This document shows positions 9,705 to 19,598 of a stretch of 64,000 nt of DNA, piece by piece. The DNA comes from Paenibacillus sonchi. Its GTDB lineage: Bacteria > Bacillota > Bacilli > Paenibacillales > Paenibacillaceae. Both the position numbers and the translations under genes were made by a program. The notes below the pieces were generated by a model, which made no database searches, was not told where the DNA came from, and saw nothing but the letters and a program-made list of their open reading frames with translations. Numbering within the stretch: the first letter of the stretch is position 1; the number at the start of each line of letters is the position of its first letter. Where the stretch lies: contig NZ_CP068595.1 of the NCBI RefSeq assembly GCF_016772475.1, positions 248,001 through 312,000 on the forward strand. Reading direction: 5' to 3'.

Positions 9705-11035
9705 TCAATTACTCTGCTGCACTGTGTCTGCACCAGTGTCAGGCGCAGCCGCTTTTTCCGCATCCTGGCTGATCCAGTAGACATCGGCAATGGCATCGGC
9801 CAGGATATCCGCTGTCCGTTTCAGCTCATCCTCTGAATTATCGATCCCGCCCACTTCAATTAATACACTGTTAGGCGAAAGCGTCTGATTGTATTCCCCG
9901 TTGTTGCCGTTGCCGGAAGATTTCCCCCAAATGCCGCGGGAAACACCGGGATAGCTTTTTTCCAGCAGCTGATGGATTTTATTGGCGAACGCCTCGTTCT
10001 TCTTCCAATTTTTATTCGCATGTCCGAGGATAAAATACACCTGGGCGTAACTTTTTCCGTTAATGACGGCAGTGGTTTTGCCATGCCGCTGTGAATCACG
10101 GTGAATATCAATCATTTCAGTCATCTCCTGATGGGTGCTCATCGCTGCCTTGACAGTCATGCGCGAATATTTATAGGAAAAGTTCCAATTATAATCCGGC
10201 ACTGTCGTAGCGTAATCCTCTTGCGCATGAACTGTACCAATTCCGCGCTGCTCCAGTCTTTTGGCAATATATGAGCCTACCAGCATTACATTTTTGGAAG
10301 GAACAGCTGAACTTGGGTTGTCACTCTCAACGCCCAGCAGCGGGTTGTAGGCCTCGCGGGGTGGGAATGATAGATTAAAATCCGTTTGGTCGAAGCCTCC
10401 TGTCTGCTGCTGCCGGGTGTAGCTGCACTGCCGTTGCCGCCTGCCGCGTCCGGTGCTGCAGTAGGTTCAGTCTCTTCTCCGCCAGGCTCGTCCACCCCAT
10501 CGCCATGTGAAGGTTCTGTTCCGGTCCCTCCTGCCGCATCGTCTCCGGTACCATGGGCCTCTGAATCTCCGGCGGCCAATTCATCCGTTCCCGGATGGTA
10601 GTCCGCAGGAGCATCTTTAGCACCGCCTGAGCCAAGCCGCAGCAGAAACGGATCATCGGCAGCCAGGCCCGGAACCTCGCGGGAGAGCAGGCTTTTCGGG
10701 TCCCCGGGGTCCACACTGGTCAGCATCCGAAAGACGAAGGAGGTTACGTTCCTGCCTGAAAATGCAGACGGCTCTTCACTTTTCGGCAGATGCGGAACCT
10801 CCATGCCCAGCAGCTCCATAAAAAACCCGCTTGATAAGGAAGCCGCCAGACCCTTCATTGAAGGAACGGGCGAAGAGTTCAGCTTCTGTCCGGCCAATCC
10901 GCCGGCGCCAAGCAGCATAAAAAATACAAGTGAACCTCCGGCCAGCAGCAGCATCGTTTTCCCCAGCGACAGAACATCCAGCAGCTTGCTCCGCAGCCGG
11001 CCGATATTCCATAGCTGAAACCATTTTCTGTTCAT
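9705..11035 (-). CDS. spoIIP: Stage II sporulation protein P, with one frameshift in this sequence
   Basis: This is one gene read in two frames. Corrected, it gives about 443 residues: an N-terminal membrane segment (about 26-48), a low-complexity acidic/Gly linker (about 140-210), then the amidase domain with ILIYHSH, IDIHRD and ILGHANKNW, which carry the conserved His residues. Frame is lost at a run of four G (10358-10361). One extra C on the coding strand restores YHSHPREAYNPLLG and joins it to NVMLVGSYIAKRLEQRG. SpoIIP cleaves septal peptidoglycan with SpoIID so that the mother cell can engulf the forespore. It lies next to gpr, as in Bacillus. If the shift is real the strain could not complete engulfment, but the homopolymer context points to a sequence error. 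Confidence 0.9.
10358..10361. other. Frameshift point in spoIIP
   Basis: There are four G on the plus strand where five are needed to keep the SpoIIP frame. The total length of the spoIIP region is one base short of a multiple of three. Confidence 0.85.
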
Positions 11036-11189
11036 TATTGTTATGTCCTCCTCCAGCCCTCTGTAATCTCTTATACTCCCAATCTATGAGCGGAAAAGGA
11101 ATGCTAGAACCGGAAATGAGAGAACAAAAAGAAGAGCCGGACGCTCTCTATGTGATGGGGAACCCGATATATACATCTTGATATGTAAA

Positions 11190-11230
11190 AAAGCCCGCCT
11201 CAATCTGCGGATAGGCAGACTGGGGCAGAC
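11190..11230 (-). terminator. Possible terminator between gpr and spoIIP
   Basis: On the minus strand a partly mismatched stem (GGCAGACTGGGGC region against GAGGCGGGC) ends in a run of T at 11188-11193. The 274-bp gap between gpr and spoIIP contains nothing else recognisable apart from the spoIIP ribosome site. Confidence 0.4.
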
Positions 11231-11309
11231 CGATTTGAACTGCGGACCCGGACAGGGGGGACCAGGAAAAGGCAGACAGGGGGCAGGAAAGATTGAACCG
11301 TTAGGCTGG

Positions 11310-12320
11310 TTAGTGGGTATACGCCCCTACATTCCCCGGATCAACAGCCTCATGCAGCGCAGCGTTCAGTCCGCTGGCTACGATATTAGCGATTTCTTCA
11401 ATAAACTCATCAATCTCCTTTGGGGTCACAATGAGATCATGTCCAAGCGGCTCCAGCACCTCTTTGACCAGCGACAGCCGTTCGTGCTCAGAGATGTCGT
11501 CCAGCATGCCCATGATTTCTTTAGTTTGCGTGGCCCCGGCTCCAGCCTGCCCAAAATGCCTGCTCATCATCTCCAGCACGTTGTTCACAATGGTCGAAGC
11601 ATAGCAGACCGTAGGAACGCCGATAGCGATGCAGGGGATACCCAGTATCTCTTTAGTCAGCCCCCGGCGTTTATTGCCGATTCCTGATCCGGGATGGATG
11701 CCGATGTCGGCGATTTGAATCGTCGTATTGATCCGTTCCAGTGAGCGGGATGCCAGCGCATCTATAGCAATTATCACATCCGGCTTGGTACGGTCGATGA
11801 TCCCCTGAACCACTTCGCTGGATTCAATACCGGTAAGACCCAGCACGCCCGGCGCAATCGCGCTTACATTGCGGTAGCCCGGGGAGACCTGATCGGGAAC
11901 CAATTCGTAGAACTGGCGGGTAATCAGCGAATTCTCCACAACGAGCGGTCCCAGTGAATCGGGAGTCACGTTCCAGTTGCCTAGACCAACAATCAGAACA
12001 GAAGAGTTGCGGTCAATGCCGATTCTGTCCATGAAATGCTCAAATTCACGGGCAAAAACCACGGACACCTTCTGCTGCAGTCCGGTATCACCGCCGCGCA
12101 GCGCGGGAACCTCCAGGGTTACGTAATTTCCGATGGCACGCCCGATGGCCTGCGAACCCGCATCATTAGCCACGGCAAGACGGGTAACCTTGATGCCATC
12201 CGCCTCCTCCACCTCTTCGTTCACACCGGGAATGGGCGTTTTTTGCGGTCCCTGGGCCATTTCCTTTGCTTCCAGCGCCAAATCTGTGCGTACCGAATAC
12301 AGCTGAAGATCCAGTTCCAT
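11310..12320 (-). CDS. gpr: Germination protease GPR
   Basis: This 336-residue spore protease precursor has N-terminal MELDLQLYSVRTDLALEA, the TRLAV..D..GSQAIGRAIGNYVTLE region where the propeptide and small acid-soluble protein (SASP)-like site lie, and the conserved core IVGLGNWNVTPDSLGP, GIESSEVV and VIAIDALA. The family is an unusual aspartic-type peptidase that degrades small acid-soluble spore proteins during germination. It starts behind GGAGGCTG. It stands upstream of spoIIP, with rpsT divergent, matching the Bacillales order gpr-spoIIP-lepA-hemW. Confidence 0.96.
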   Translation of the reverse strand: MELDLQLYSVRTDLALEAKEMAQGPQKTPIPGVNEEVEEADGIKVTRLAVANDAGSQAIGRAIGNYVTLEVPALRGGDTGLQQKVSVVFAREFEHFMDRIGIDRNSSVLIVGLGNWNVTPDSLGPLVVENSLITRQFYELVPDQVSPGYRNVSAIAPGVLGLTGIESSEVVQGIIDRTKPDVIIAIDALASRSLERINTTIQIADIGIHPGSGIGNKRRGLTKEILGIPCIAIGVPTVCYASTIVNNVLEMMSRHFGQAGAGATQTKEIMGMLDDISEHERLSLVKEVLEPLGHDLIVTPKEIDEFIEEIANIVASGLNAALHEAVDPGNVGAYTH

Positions 12321-12499
12321 TATAAGTTCAGCCTCCTTTTACATATTGGTGATAGTGTGCGAGAGAAGGCCATGGTTTATACAGCCCGGAAAGGTTAAAT
12401 TTCAAAGCTTTAGTCTTGCATTTTATGAGAGGTCATGCTAAACTATTTTAAGTTGTGAATCATTTGATGATTTCGAATGTCTTTCAGGAGGTGAATGCA

Positions 12500-12772
12500 A
12501 TGCCAAATATCAAATCCGCGGTAAAACGCGTCAAGACGACCGAAAAACGCCGTGCACTGAACGCTTCCCAGAAATCCGCGCTTCGTACAGCCGTGAAAAC
12601 TGCTGATGTAGCTCTGACTGGTACAGAAGTGGAAACTGCTCAAGCTGCTTTCCAAGCTGCTTCCAAAAAGCTGGACAAGGCTGTAACCAAAGGCCTGGTT
12701 CATAAAAATGCGGCTGCCCGCAAAAAATCCCGCTTGGCGAAGAAATTGAACGCTCTTAAGGCTCAAGCCTAA
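12500..12772 (+). CDS. rpsT: 30S ribosomal protein S20
   Basis: This 90-residue basic protein has the S20 opening [19 protein letters not shown] and the conserved [16 protein letters not shown] near the end. S20 binds 16S rRNA early in small-subunit assembly. The ATG at 12500 follows AGGAGGTG; a longer in-frame start is not supported. It is divergent from gpr and convergent with holA and has its own terminator, so it is a single-gene unit, as in other Bacillales. Confidence 0.98.
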   Translation: MPNIKSAVKRVKTTEKRRALNASQKSALRTAVKTADVALTGTEVETAQAAFQAASKKLDKAVTKGLVHKNAAARKKSRLAKKLNALKAQA

Positions 12773-12805
12773 GCCAAGGGCGACATTAATAATGCGCACT
12801 TTAAG

Positions 12806-12843
12806 AACCTGACCGTTATGCTGCATACGGTTAGGTTTTTTTG
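12806..12843 (+). terminator. rpsT terminator
   Basis: An 11-bp stem with one mismatch (AACCTGACCGT/ACGGTTAGGTT) has a 10-base loop and is followed by seven T. It lies 34 bases after the rpsT stop codon. Confidence 0.9.
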
Positions 12844-12951
12844 TGCGCCGGCGCTCCAACAACAGCAATTCTGCTGTTATTTCGCTGCACACTAGCCGAT
12901 GCTATTTCCCCTAAGTTTACATACATCTTATCTATAATAGAAAAGATCAAA

Positions 12952-12989
12952 AGCCTGTCCGCAGCACATACCGGCGCTGCGGACAGGCT
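12952..12989 (-). terminator. holA terminator
   Basis: A perfect 14-bp stem (AGCCTGTCCGCAGC/GCTGCGGACAGGCT) with a 10-base loop is followed on the minus strand by TTTTGATCTTTTC. It lies 30 bases beyond the holA stop. Confidence 0.8.
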
Positions 12990-13019
12990 CAATGCTATTC
13001 ACTCAGACCACAGATGCTG

Positions 13020-14039
13020 CTAGGCACCCAAACGCAGCATGAACATCTCCAGGCCCAGCACCTTGTCGATGGCCCCGGTCTTCATCTGGTAATCCAGATC
13101 GGCCAGGAAGCTGAGGATCTGCCGCAGGCGCTGGCTCTCGAACTTGCGGGCCTGCTCCCCCGCCAGCTTGACGGCGTACGGATGCAGCCCCAGCTGTGAA
13201 GCGATCTGGCCTTGCGAGTAGCTCTGGGCAGACAAATCCTTGACCTGCAAAATAATCCGGAACTGCCTGGCAATCAGCGCGGCAATCTTGATCGGCTCCT
13301 CCCGCTGCTTCAGCAGCTCATAGAGCGTATTGAGCGCCTTGTCGAGGCGCAGATTAGCGATATCCTCCACCAGTGTGAACACATTCTGCTCCGTCCCGCG
13401 GTGCACCAGGCTCTCTATGGCTGCGGCATCCACAATTCCGCCCTTGCCGGCGAACAGGCACAGCTTGTCCATCTCTGCCGACAGCCCCTGCAGTCCGGTT
13501 CCGGCGTTCGCTACAAGAACCGCAGCGGCTCCCTGTGCCGGCTCGCAGCCGCGGTCACGCACGCCCTTTTCGACCCAGCGCAGCAGCTCCTCTGCTCCCA
13601 GCGGATTAAAAGCCAGCACCGTTCCTGCGGTTTTGACCGTCTTGACAATTTTTTTGCGCTCATCCAGCTTGTCACTGTTGACCATGAAGACGATCACGCT
13701 AAACTCCGCCGGATGCTGCATATAATCGCTGAGAACCTCCACCCGGTGTTCTATCTTGGCATTGTCCTTTCCTGCGGTGAACAGAGAGGCATCACGCACC
13801 AGCAGCAGCTTCCGCTCCACCATGAACGGCACAGTCTCCGCTTCCTCCACGACCGCCTGCACCGGCGTCTCGGAAAGATCAAAGGGGATGACAGCAAAAT
13901 CCCGGTCCTCTTTGGCAATCAGGTGCTCCTCCAGAAAGGCTGCAAATTCATTCATCCGGAACTTCTCGCTCCCGTACAGCACATAGAGCGGCGAAATTTT
14001 CCCTTGTCTGATGTCTTTGGCCGCCGCTTTGGCATCCAT
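13020..14039 (-). CDS. holA: DNA polymerase III subunit delta
   Basis: The protein has 339 residues from the ATG at 14037-14039 (AAGGAAGTGG upstream; the longer reading has no ribosome site). It opens MDAKAAAKDIRQGKISPLYV.YG, then RMNEFAAFLEEHL, KKIVKTVKTAGTVL, and the C-terminal GQIASQLGLHPYAVKLAG.QARKF region typical of Firmicutes HolA (YqeN). Delta opens the beta clamp as part of the clamp loader. Convergent with rpsT, the usual position in Bacillales. Confidence 0.94.
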   Translation of the reverse strand: MDAKAAAKDIRQGKISPLYVLYGSEKFRMNEFAAFLEEHLIAKEDRDFAVIPFDLSETPVQAVVEEAETVPFMVERKLLLVRDASLFTAGKDNAKIEHRVEVLSDYMQHPAEFSVIVFMVNSDKLDERKKIVKTVKTAGTVLAFNPLGAEELLRWVEKGVRDRGCEPAQGAAAVLVANAGTGLQGLSAEMDKLCLFAGKGGIVDAAAIESLVHRGTEQNVFTLVEDIANLRLDKALNTLYELLKQREEPIKIAALIARQFRIILQVKDLSAQSYSQGQIASQLGLHPYAVKLAGEQARKFESQRLRQILSFLADLDYQMKTGAIDKVLGLEMFMLRLGA

Positions 14040-14120
14040 CCCGCCACTTCCTTTTCCATTTCGTCTCTGATTATTGTAACAAAAAGCGTGAAGCATACAA
14101 AGTCTTATCTCTGCGCAAAA

Positions 14121-14159
14121 ACGGAGCAACTCCGGCAGCTATGGCCAAAGTTGCTCCGT
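14121..14159 (-). terminator. Terminator after the anti-sigma gene
   Basis: A perfect 11-bp stem (ACGGAGCAACT/AGTTGCTCCGT) with a 17-base loop is followed by five T on the minus strand. It lies 150 bases beyond the corrected stop of the anti-sigma gene. Confidence 0.75.
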
Positions 14160-14307
14160 TCCCGCGGCGCATCTATATAAACGACGGAAGGAAAAGCTCT
14201 AGAAACTTTCCGACCGGCGGTCATACCGATGGTTCTCACGATCCCTGTATCTCCTGTCCTCTTACCATAGCATATTCCACTGCCGCATAAAAAGTTCCAC
14301 TCTGCGA

Positions 14308-15554
14308 TTATTTTGCAGACGGTGATGGGTCCGGAGTAGGCACAGGTGTTGTAGTTGCAGTAGGAGAAACCGTCTGCGAAGCAGAAGGAGCCCCGGTCGC
14401 AGCCGAATCCGGCACAGTGTAGGTCTTCCTAATTTCGCTGCCGTTCTGGGTCGTCACATAGGTGAACTCACGGCTGTCCTCCGACCACTCACCGGAAACC
14501 CATTCCCCTCCAGGGGGAGGGAGGTCAGCGCCTTCCTCTCGTCTCTGGAAGCACCCTCCGGTACGGAATAGATTACAAGCTGCTGTCCCGCAAGCTCGGC
14601 GTCAAAACGTCCATCCGGCGATGTTGCAGGTGAAGCCGCAACCATTGCGGGCATCATGTTCATGATCCCGAATTCTGTTGGTGAAGGCTGGATATCTTTG
14701 CCGGAGTCCGAATCGCCGGCCTCCATTTTGCCCTTCTTGGGCGCGCTGTCCTGTGCATTGGTATCTCCGTTGGTATCAGGACTGCTAATTACATAATTCC
14801 TCGCCGCAGGTGTAGCAGCAGGTGTGGCTGCAGCCTTGTCGGGCTTCTGCGTCTGTCTCTTCAAGGCGTCCGGCTTCTTGGTGGTCTCAGGCGCCACAGC
14901 CGGAGCATCTTGAGATGGTGCCGTGGATGGAGCAGTCAGATCCTCAGTCCCGCCGGAAGTATTATCGCCGCTGCCGCCGGCTGAAAACATGTTGTCCTGC
15001 GCCGGGTCTTCCTGACCTGCGGAGCCTGTCGCACCATCCGCACTGCCCACCTGGCCCGCCTCCTGGGAAGGTTCAGTGGACACTATACTTTTTTGCAAAG
15101 AGGAACCTGTATCTGCACTCTGATTAAGCGCCTGCTCGACATCTGCCGCCGGCATGTTCTCAGGCATGTTGAAAATAGCAATCAGCAGGATAATTGCCGC
15201 CGCCACTGCACCAATGCCTGTCCGTGCCGCCATTGAAGATCCCTTCGGGATTTTGCTATGGCTGCTTTTGCGAGAGAGCGGAACGACATTGGATTCATCG
15301 GTGCTCGTCATGACCGGTTCCTGAACGCCGCGGTCCAGCTCATCGAGCCGTGGCATGATCGAGTCAACGAGACTGAAAGGGGGCTTCACGTCCGGCAACT
15401 GCTCAAGCTGCCGGGAGAGCGTGCTCAGACGGTCATAGACATCCGCGCACGAAGGACAATTGTCGATATGACGGAACATTTCAATTATTTCTTCTTGGCT
15501 CAAATCATGATCCAGATAGCGGTGCATCCATTCCATCACCTCCGCGCATTTCAT
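14308..15554 (-). CDS. Zinc-finger anti-sigma factor, with one frameshift in this sequence
   Basis: Corrected length is about 415 residues. The N-terminus is a zf-HC2 domain (MKCAEVMEWMHRYLDHDLS, then HIDNCPSCADVYDRL: His-x3-Cys-x2-Cys), followed by one membrane helix (about 112-130), a long Ser/Thr/Pro/Ala-rich extracytoplasmic linker and a small C-terminal domain. The frame breaks at five G (14513-14517); one more restores PPGGEWVSGEWSED.REF and an end at the TAA complementary to 14308-14310. It overlaps the sigma gene by four bases (ATGA), so the two are translationally coupled. It presumably holds the sigma factor inactive at the membrane until an envelope signal arrives. Confidence 0.85.
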
Positions 15555-16099
15555 CCTGATACACCACCTTTCTGATACTCCTGAAGTCTGTTCTGCAGCT
15601 GCTGCCTGGCCCGGAACAAATACGATTTTACCGTGTTCAGAGGCAGATCCAGCGAGTCTGCAATCTCGTTGTAAGAAAAATCCTGCAAATACCGCAGAAC
15701 GATTACTGTCCGGTGATGTTCCGGAAGCTGGTCAATCGCCTCTCGTATATCCTCCGCCAGGTAACCGGACAACACTTCACGTTCCACATCATGTTTATCC
15801 GGAAACACCATTTCATGTTCATCAATGGAAACTGTAGGTTTGGTTCTTCTGAACTTGTCAATGCATATGTTGGTCACAATCCGCTGTACCCATGTTTTGA
15901 ACTGGGCTTTTTCCTCGTAGGAACCGATTTTGGTATACACGCGGATAAGCGCCTCCTGTGAAGCATCCAAAGCATCCTGTTCATTATGAAGAATGTAGAA
16001 GGCCGTCTTATATACATGTCCTTCAATTTCTCGCAATAGGGTGATTAGAGCGTCGCGATCGCCCGATTGAGCGGCTCTGATGAGTCCCTGCTCCACCAC
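15551..16099 (-). CDS. ECF RNA polymerase sigma factor
   Basis: This 182-residue protein has sigma region 2 (TAFYILHNEQDALDASQEAL.RVY, about 32-56, and KTWVQRIVTNICIDKFRR, about 67-84) and region 4 (LPEHHRTVIVLRYLQDFSYN, then IADSLDLPLNTVKSYLFRAR, about 125-170). The GTG start follows GGGGGAA. It is co-transcribed and coupled with the zinc-finger anti-sigma gene. This resembles envelope-stress sigma factors of the SigW/YlaC kind, but the regulon cannot be read from this window. Confidence 0.93.
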   Translation of the reverse strand: MVEQGLIRAAQSGDRDALITLLREIEGHVYKTAFYILHNEQDALDASQEALIRVYTKIGSYEEKAQFKTWVQRIVTNICIDKFRRTKPTVSIDEHEMVFPDKHDVEREVLSGYLAEDIREAIDQLPEHHRTVIVLRYLQDFSYNEIADSLDLPLNTVKSYLFRARQQLQNRLQEYQKGGVSG

Positions 16100-16276
16100 G
16101 AAGGTTCCCCCTCTCTATGCAATCTTACTGACGCGCAAGACTGCGAAATTGTTGCAAGCCTGTAATCATTATTTTTGTTAATCCATAATCCTTACTAAGC
16201 ATACAGGGGAAGCTCGAATCATTCAAATACTCTTTTAGTGAAGATGGTTACAATAATGAAATCAGAAAGCACGCAA

Positions 16277-16316
16277 AACAGCCGATTGCACCTTTTTCAG
16301 GTGAAAACCGGCTGTT
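16277..16316 (-). terminator. eda terminator
   Basis: The stem AACAGCCG/CGGCTGTT contains an inner CACCT/AGGTG hairpin and is followed by four T on the minus strand. It lies 42 bases beyond the eda stop. Confidence 0.75.
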
Positions 16317-16358
16317 GTTCAACCAAACATTTAAAATTTTTGTCACTTAAGCTGAATT

Positions 16359-17003
16359 TTAAGCGCCTTTGATTTCCTTGAACTTCGCCACATATTTGGC
16401 GGCCAGCTCGGTGATCTGATCGTAGCGCCCTTCCTTGGCCGGAGCGGTCAGGTTGCCTCCGATGCCCACAGCGATACAGCCGTTCGCGATCCATTTCTCC
16501 ATGTTGTTCAGATCCACACCGCCGGTAGGCATAATGTTCACATGCGGCATCGGCCCTTTGACGGCCTTCACATAATCCGGTCCGAAGGCGCTGCCCGGGA
16601 ACAGCTTCAGCACATCCACGCCCAGCTTCAGCGCTTCCTTCATTTCATTTAATGTCATGCAGCCCGGCATATAGGGGATACCGTAGAGATTGCACATTTT
16701 GGCGGTTTCTTCTTCAAAAGAAGGGCTGACGACAAATTCCGAACCGGCCAGAATGGCGATTCTTGCAGTAAGCGGATCAAGTACCGTACCTGCGCCGATC
16801 ACCGCACGGCTGCCGTATTCGGCTGCCAGGCGTTTGATCGCCACATCGGCATCCGGAGTTGTAAAGGTAACTTCAATGTTGTTCAGCCCGCCTTCAATAC
16901 AGGCAGCGGACATCTTGACAGCATCATCGGCATTGTCGGCGCGGATTACAGCTACCACACCAACGGATGTAATGTTCTGCAATACTTTTATTTTCTTCAT
17001 CAT
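16359..17003 (-). CDS. eda: KDPG/KHG aldolase
   Basis: This 214-residue class I aldolase has Glu44 (IEVTF) and the Schiff-base lysine in VLKLFPGSAFGP (Lys133), with PTGGV (159-163) binding phosphate. It splits 2-keto-3-deoxy-6-phosphogluconate to pyruvate and glyceraldehyde 3-phosphate. It is transcribed away from kdgK, which makes its substrate, across a 344-bp shared regulatory region. Two adjacent ATG codons are possible starts (17003 or 17000); the second is better spaced from GGGAG. Confidence 0.94.
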   Translation of the reverse strand: MMKKIKVLQNITSVGVVAVIRADNADDAVKMSAACIEGGLNNIEVTFTTPDADVAIKRLAAEYGSRAVIGAGTVLDPLTARIAILAGSEFVVSPSFEEETAKMCNLYGIPYMPGCMTLNEMKEALKLGVDVLKLFPGSAFGPDYVKAVKGPMPHVNIMPTGGVDLNNMEKWIANGCIAVGIGGNLTAPAKEGRYDQITELAAKYVAKFKEIKGA

Positions 17004-17045
17004 AAACTCCCTTTCTTGGTCAATCCCCGAAATAAGAATATTTAT

Positions 17046-17067
17046 TTAGATAAACTATTTTATCTAA
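17046..17067. promoter_or_regulatory. Perfect inverted repeat before eda (candidate operator)
   Basis: TTAGATAAA, four bases, TTTATCTAA: a perfect 9-bp inverted repeat 43 bases upstream of eda in the eda-kdgK divergent region. A related direct pair, TTACTAACCATA (17069-17080) and TTACTAATCATA (17289-17300), flanks the region. These are the best candidates here for a regulator's binding sites; the protein is unknown, though a LacI-type gene lies just beyond kdgK. Confidence 0.45.
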
Positions 17068-17347
17068 TTTACTAACCATAAGCCAAAATCCTCTAAGAAG
17101 ATAGTAATAATAATGTCTCCTGCCGTCAATATATATTTATGTGAACAGACCGTAAAATCTCGATAAAAACGAAAATCTCCTTATGAAATAAGGATTAACA
17201 CATTCCTCGTGATTTCATAAGGCTAATTTATTTAACCGAAATGAGGGATGTCTTATTGTAGAAAACCGATTTATGTGATAATTTCAAATTACTAATCATA
17301 ATTCATTTATACAGGGGTTGCATCTTTACCCTGAGGAGGAACTATTC

Positions 17348-18301
17348 ATGAGCAAACAGCTGGATGCAGTTACGTTCGGGGAACCGATGGCGATGTTTTA
17401 TGCCAATGAGGCGGGCCCGCTGAACGAGGTGACTTCTTTTTCCAAAGCTCTGGCCGGGGCGGAGAGCAATGTGGCAACCGGATTATCCCGCCTGGGGCAC
17501 AAGACCGGATATGTAACCAAGCTTGGCGAAGATAACTTCGGCCAATTTATCGCCGGTGCGCTGAACAAAGAACAGATTAACACCGACAGCATCACTTATA
17601 CCAAGGAATTCCCGACAGGTATGCTGGTCAAATCCAAGGTGCTTACCGGAGACCCCAAGGTTGAATATTTCCGCAAAAATTCTGCTGCCTCCAAGCTGAG
17701 CTTGTCCGATTTTGATGAGTCCTATTTCGCTTCCGCCGGGCATCTGCATGTGACCAGTATTTCTGCGGCACTGTCAAAGACCTGCCATGAATTCTCCCTG
17801 CATGCTATGGAATTTATGAAAAAGAGCGGCAAAACCGTCTCTCTCGATCCGAATCTGCGCCCGGTACTCTGGCCGGATACAGAAACCATGGTGAACACCA
17901 TCAACGATCTGGCAGCACGCTGCGACTGGTTCCTGCCGGGCCACAGCGAAGGCAAAACCCTTACCGGCCTGGATACACCGGAAGAAATTGCCGGCTATTA
18001 TCTGGAACGCGGCGTATCCCTGGTGGTTATCAAGCTTGGACCTGAGGGCGCTTATTACAAGACCTCCTCCGGTGAAGAAGGGTATGTCGGCGGATTCAAG
18101 GTTGAGACTGTAGTCGATACTGTAGGAGCTGGAGACGGATTCGCAGTCGGCGTGATCAGCGCTATGCTTGAGAAGCTGACTGTAGCGGAAGCTGTGAAGC
18201 GCGGCAACGCCATCGGCGCGCTCGCCGTGATGTCCCCTGGGGATATGGATGGGCTGCCGGACCGGGACAGCCTGGAAAAGTTTATGAAGACCAGCGTATA
18301 A
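17348..18301 (+). CDS. kdgK: 2-keto-3-deoxygluconate kinase (PfkB family)
   Basis: The protein has 317 residues from the ATG at 17348 (GAGGAGGA site). Ribokinase-fold features are AGAESNVATGLSRLG (about 36-50), the LDPN.R segment (167-171) and the C-terminal DTVGAGDGFAVG signature with catalytic Asp263. Similarity and the divergent eda support phosphorylation of KDG to KDPG, linking pectin or hexuronate breakdown to central metabolism. Other sugar kinases of the family cannot be fully excluded. Confidence 0.88.
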   Translation: MSKQLDAVTFGEPMAMFYANEAGPLNEVTSFSKALAGAESNVATGLSRLGHKTGYVTKLGEDNFGQFIAGALNKEQINTDSITYTKEFPTGMLVKSKVLTGDPKVEYFRKNSAASKLSLSDFDESYFASAGHLHVTSISAALSKTCHEFSLHAMEFMKKSGKTVSLDPNLRPVLWPDTETMVNTINDLAARCDWFLPGHSEGKTLTGLDTPEEIAGYYLERGVSLVVIKLGPEGAYYKTSSGEEGYVGGFKVETVVDTVGAGDGFAVGVISAMLEKLTVAEAVKRGNAIGALAVMSPGDMDGLPDRDSLEKFMKTSV

Positions 18302-18338
18302 GCAAACCACATCTCCCTCATGGTTTATGTGCGCAGAT

Positions 18339-18380
18339 AAAAGCCCTTCACAGTCTTAGCCAGGCTGTGAAGGGCTTTTT
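18339..18380. terminator. Bidirectional terminator between kdgK and the LacI gene
   Basis: A perfect 15-bp stem (AAAAGCCCTTCACAG/CTGTGAAGGGCTTTT) with a 10-base loop has T runs on both strands. It serves the convergent kdgK and lacI-type genes. Confidence 0.92.
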
Positions 18381-18417
18381 GTTGCGGTGAACACTGTGAA
18401 GCTTTGAAACATATGTT

Positions 18418-19442
18418 TTACTTGGTCCCCGGCGGAGCCTGCACGGATTGTCCCTGCTGCAGCGCAGGCGGAAACCGGTAGGTAATCGGCACAGCAGCCT
18501 CCTGTGCCTCGATCAGGGAGAGCATGATTTTGGCAGCCTGCATCCCCATCTCATAGGCAGGCTGACGGATCGTTGTGATCGCCGGATTGTAGATCCGGGC
18601 AAACTCGGCATCATCAATCCCGATCACGGACAACTGGCCGGGAATCGTTATGGAATGGCGGTTTGCATATTTCAGGATCTCCCCCAGCACCAGATCATTG
18701 GCTGCAAGCAGCGCCGTCGGCGGCTGCGGCAGGCTCAGCAGCTCGTCCAGCGCCGAAGCAATCGCCTCTCTGGGCACACTGCGCACGTACCGGTCATTCA
18801 TCGCGAGGCCCGCTTCCTCCATGGCCTTTTTGTAGCCGCTCATCCGCTCCTTGCGGGGGTAATCGCATGTTCGCCGAGGGGAAGCGACAAAATAGCAATC
18901 GCCTCATGACCCTTCCCCGTCAGCTCTTTGATGGCTGTTTTGACGGCCATTTCGTTATCGAGCAGCAGACTCTGAGTGGTGATCCCCTCCACCAGCCGGT
19001 CCATAAAGACAAGGGGATACTCCGCTTCGATCAGACGGGAATAGGGAGACGGATTGTCCCCGGCCGGAAAAATGATCAACCCGTCCACCTGGCGGGCTAC
19101 CAGCGCCTCTACGTGAGTGTTCTCCTTGTCCGCATTCTCGTCGCTATTGCAGATAATCACCTGTATGCCATGGCGCTGCAGCTCATTCTCAATCGCCCGG
19201 ATACACTGGACCGACAGCGAATAATCGATATTCGCCACAATAATGCCAACCATATGCGTACGGTTCTGCTTGAGGCTGCGTGCGAGGCCGTTCGGCTGAT
19301 AATTCAGCTCTTCAATGACCTCGGCGATGCGGTTTTTGGTCGCTTCGCTCATATATTTGAACCGTTTATTCAAAAATTGCGAGACCGTGCTTTTCGACAC
19401 TCCCGCCTTTTGGGCGACATCTTCAATCGTCAGCTTCTTCAT
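18418..19442 (-). CDS. LacI family transcriptional regulator (KdgR-like), with one frameshift in this sequence
   Basis: Corrected length is 341 residues from the ATG at 19440-19442. The N-terminal LacI helix-turn-helix is clear (MKKLTIEDVAQKAGVSKSTV, then ELNYQPNGLARSLK), followed by a periplasmic-binding-protein-like sugar domain with VGIIVANIDYSLSVQ, VDGLIIFPAG and IGIDDAEFARIYNPAITTI. The frame is lost at five G (18855-18859); one more restores HAITPRKERMSGYKKAMEEAGL. Position beside kdgK and eda suggests it represses ketodeoxygluconate use, like Bacillus KdgR. The effector is inferred only. Confidence 0.88.
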
Positions 19443-19598
19443 CTTTTCCGCTCCACTCTGTATAAAAAAACACCGGCTTCCCCAAACCGCCCGGCAAGAG
19501 CGACTACGCAGAAAAGCCATACTTTCTGAACTCATCAAAAAGTATAGCTTTTTTTTAGTAAATTATCTAGTAATCATTATTAGAAGTTGCGGATGGGG

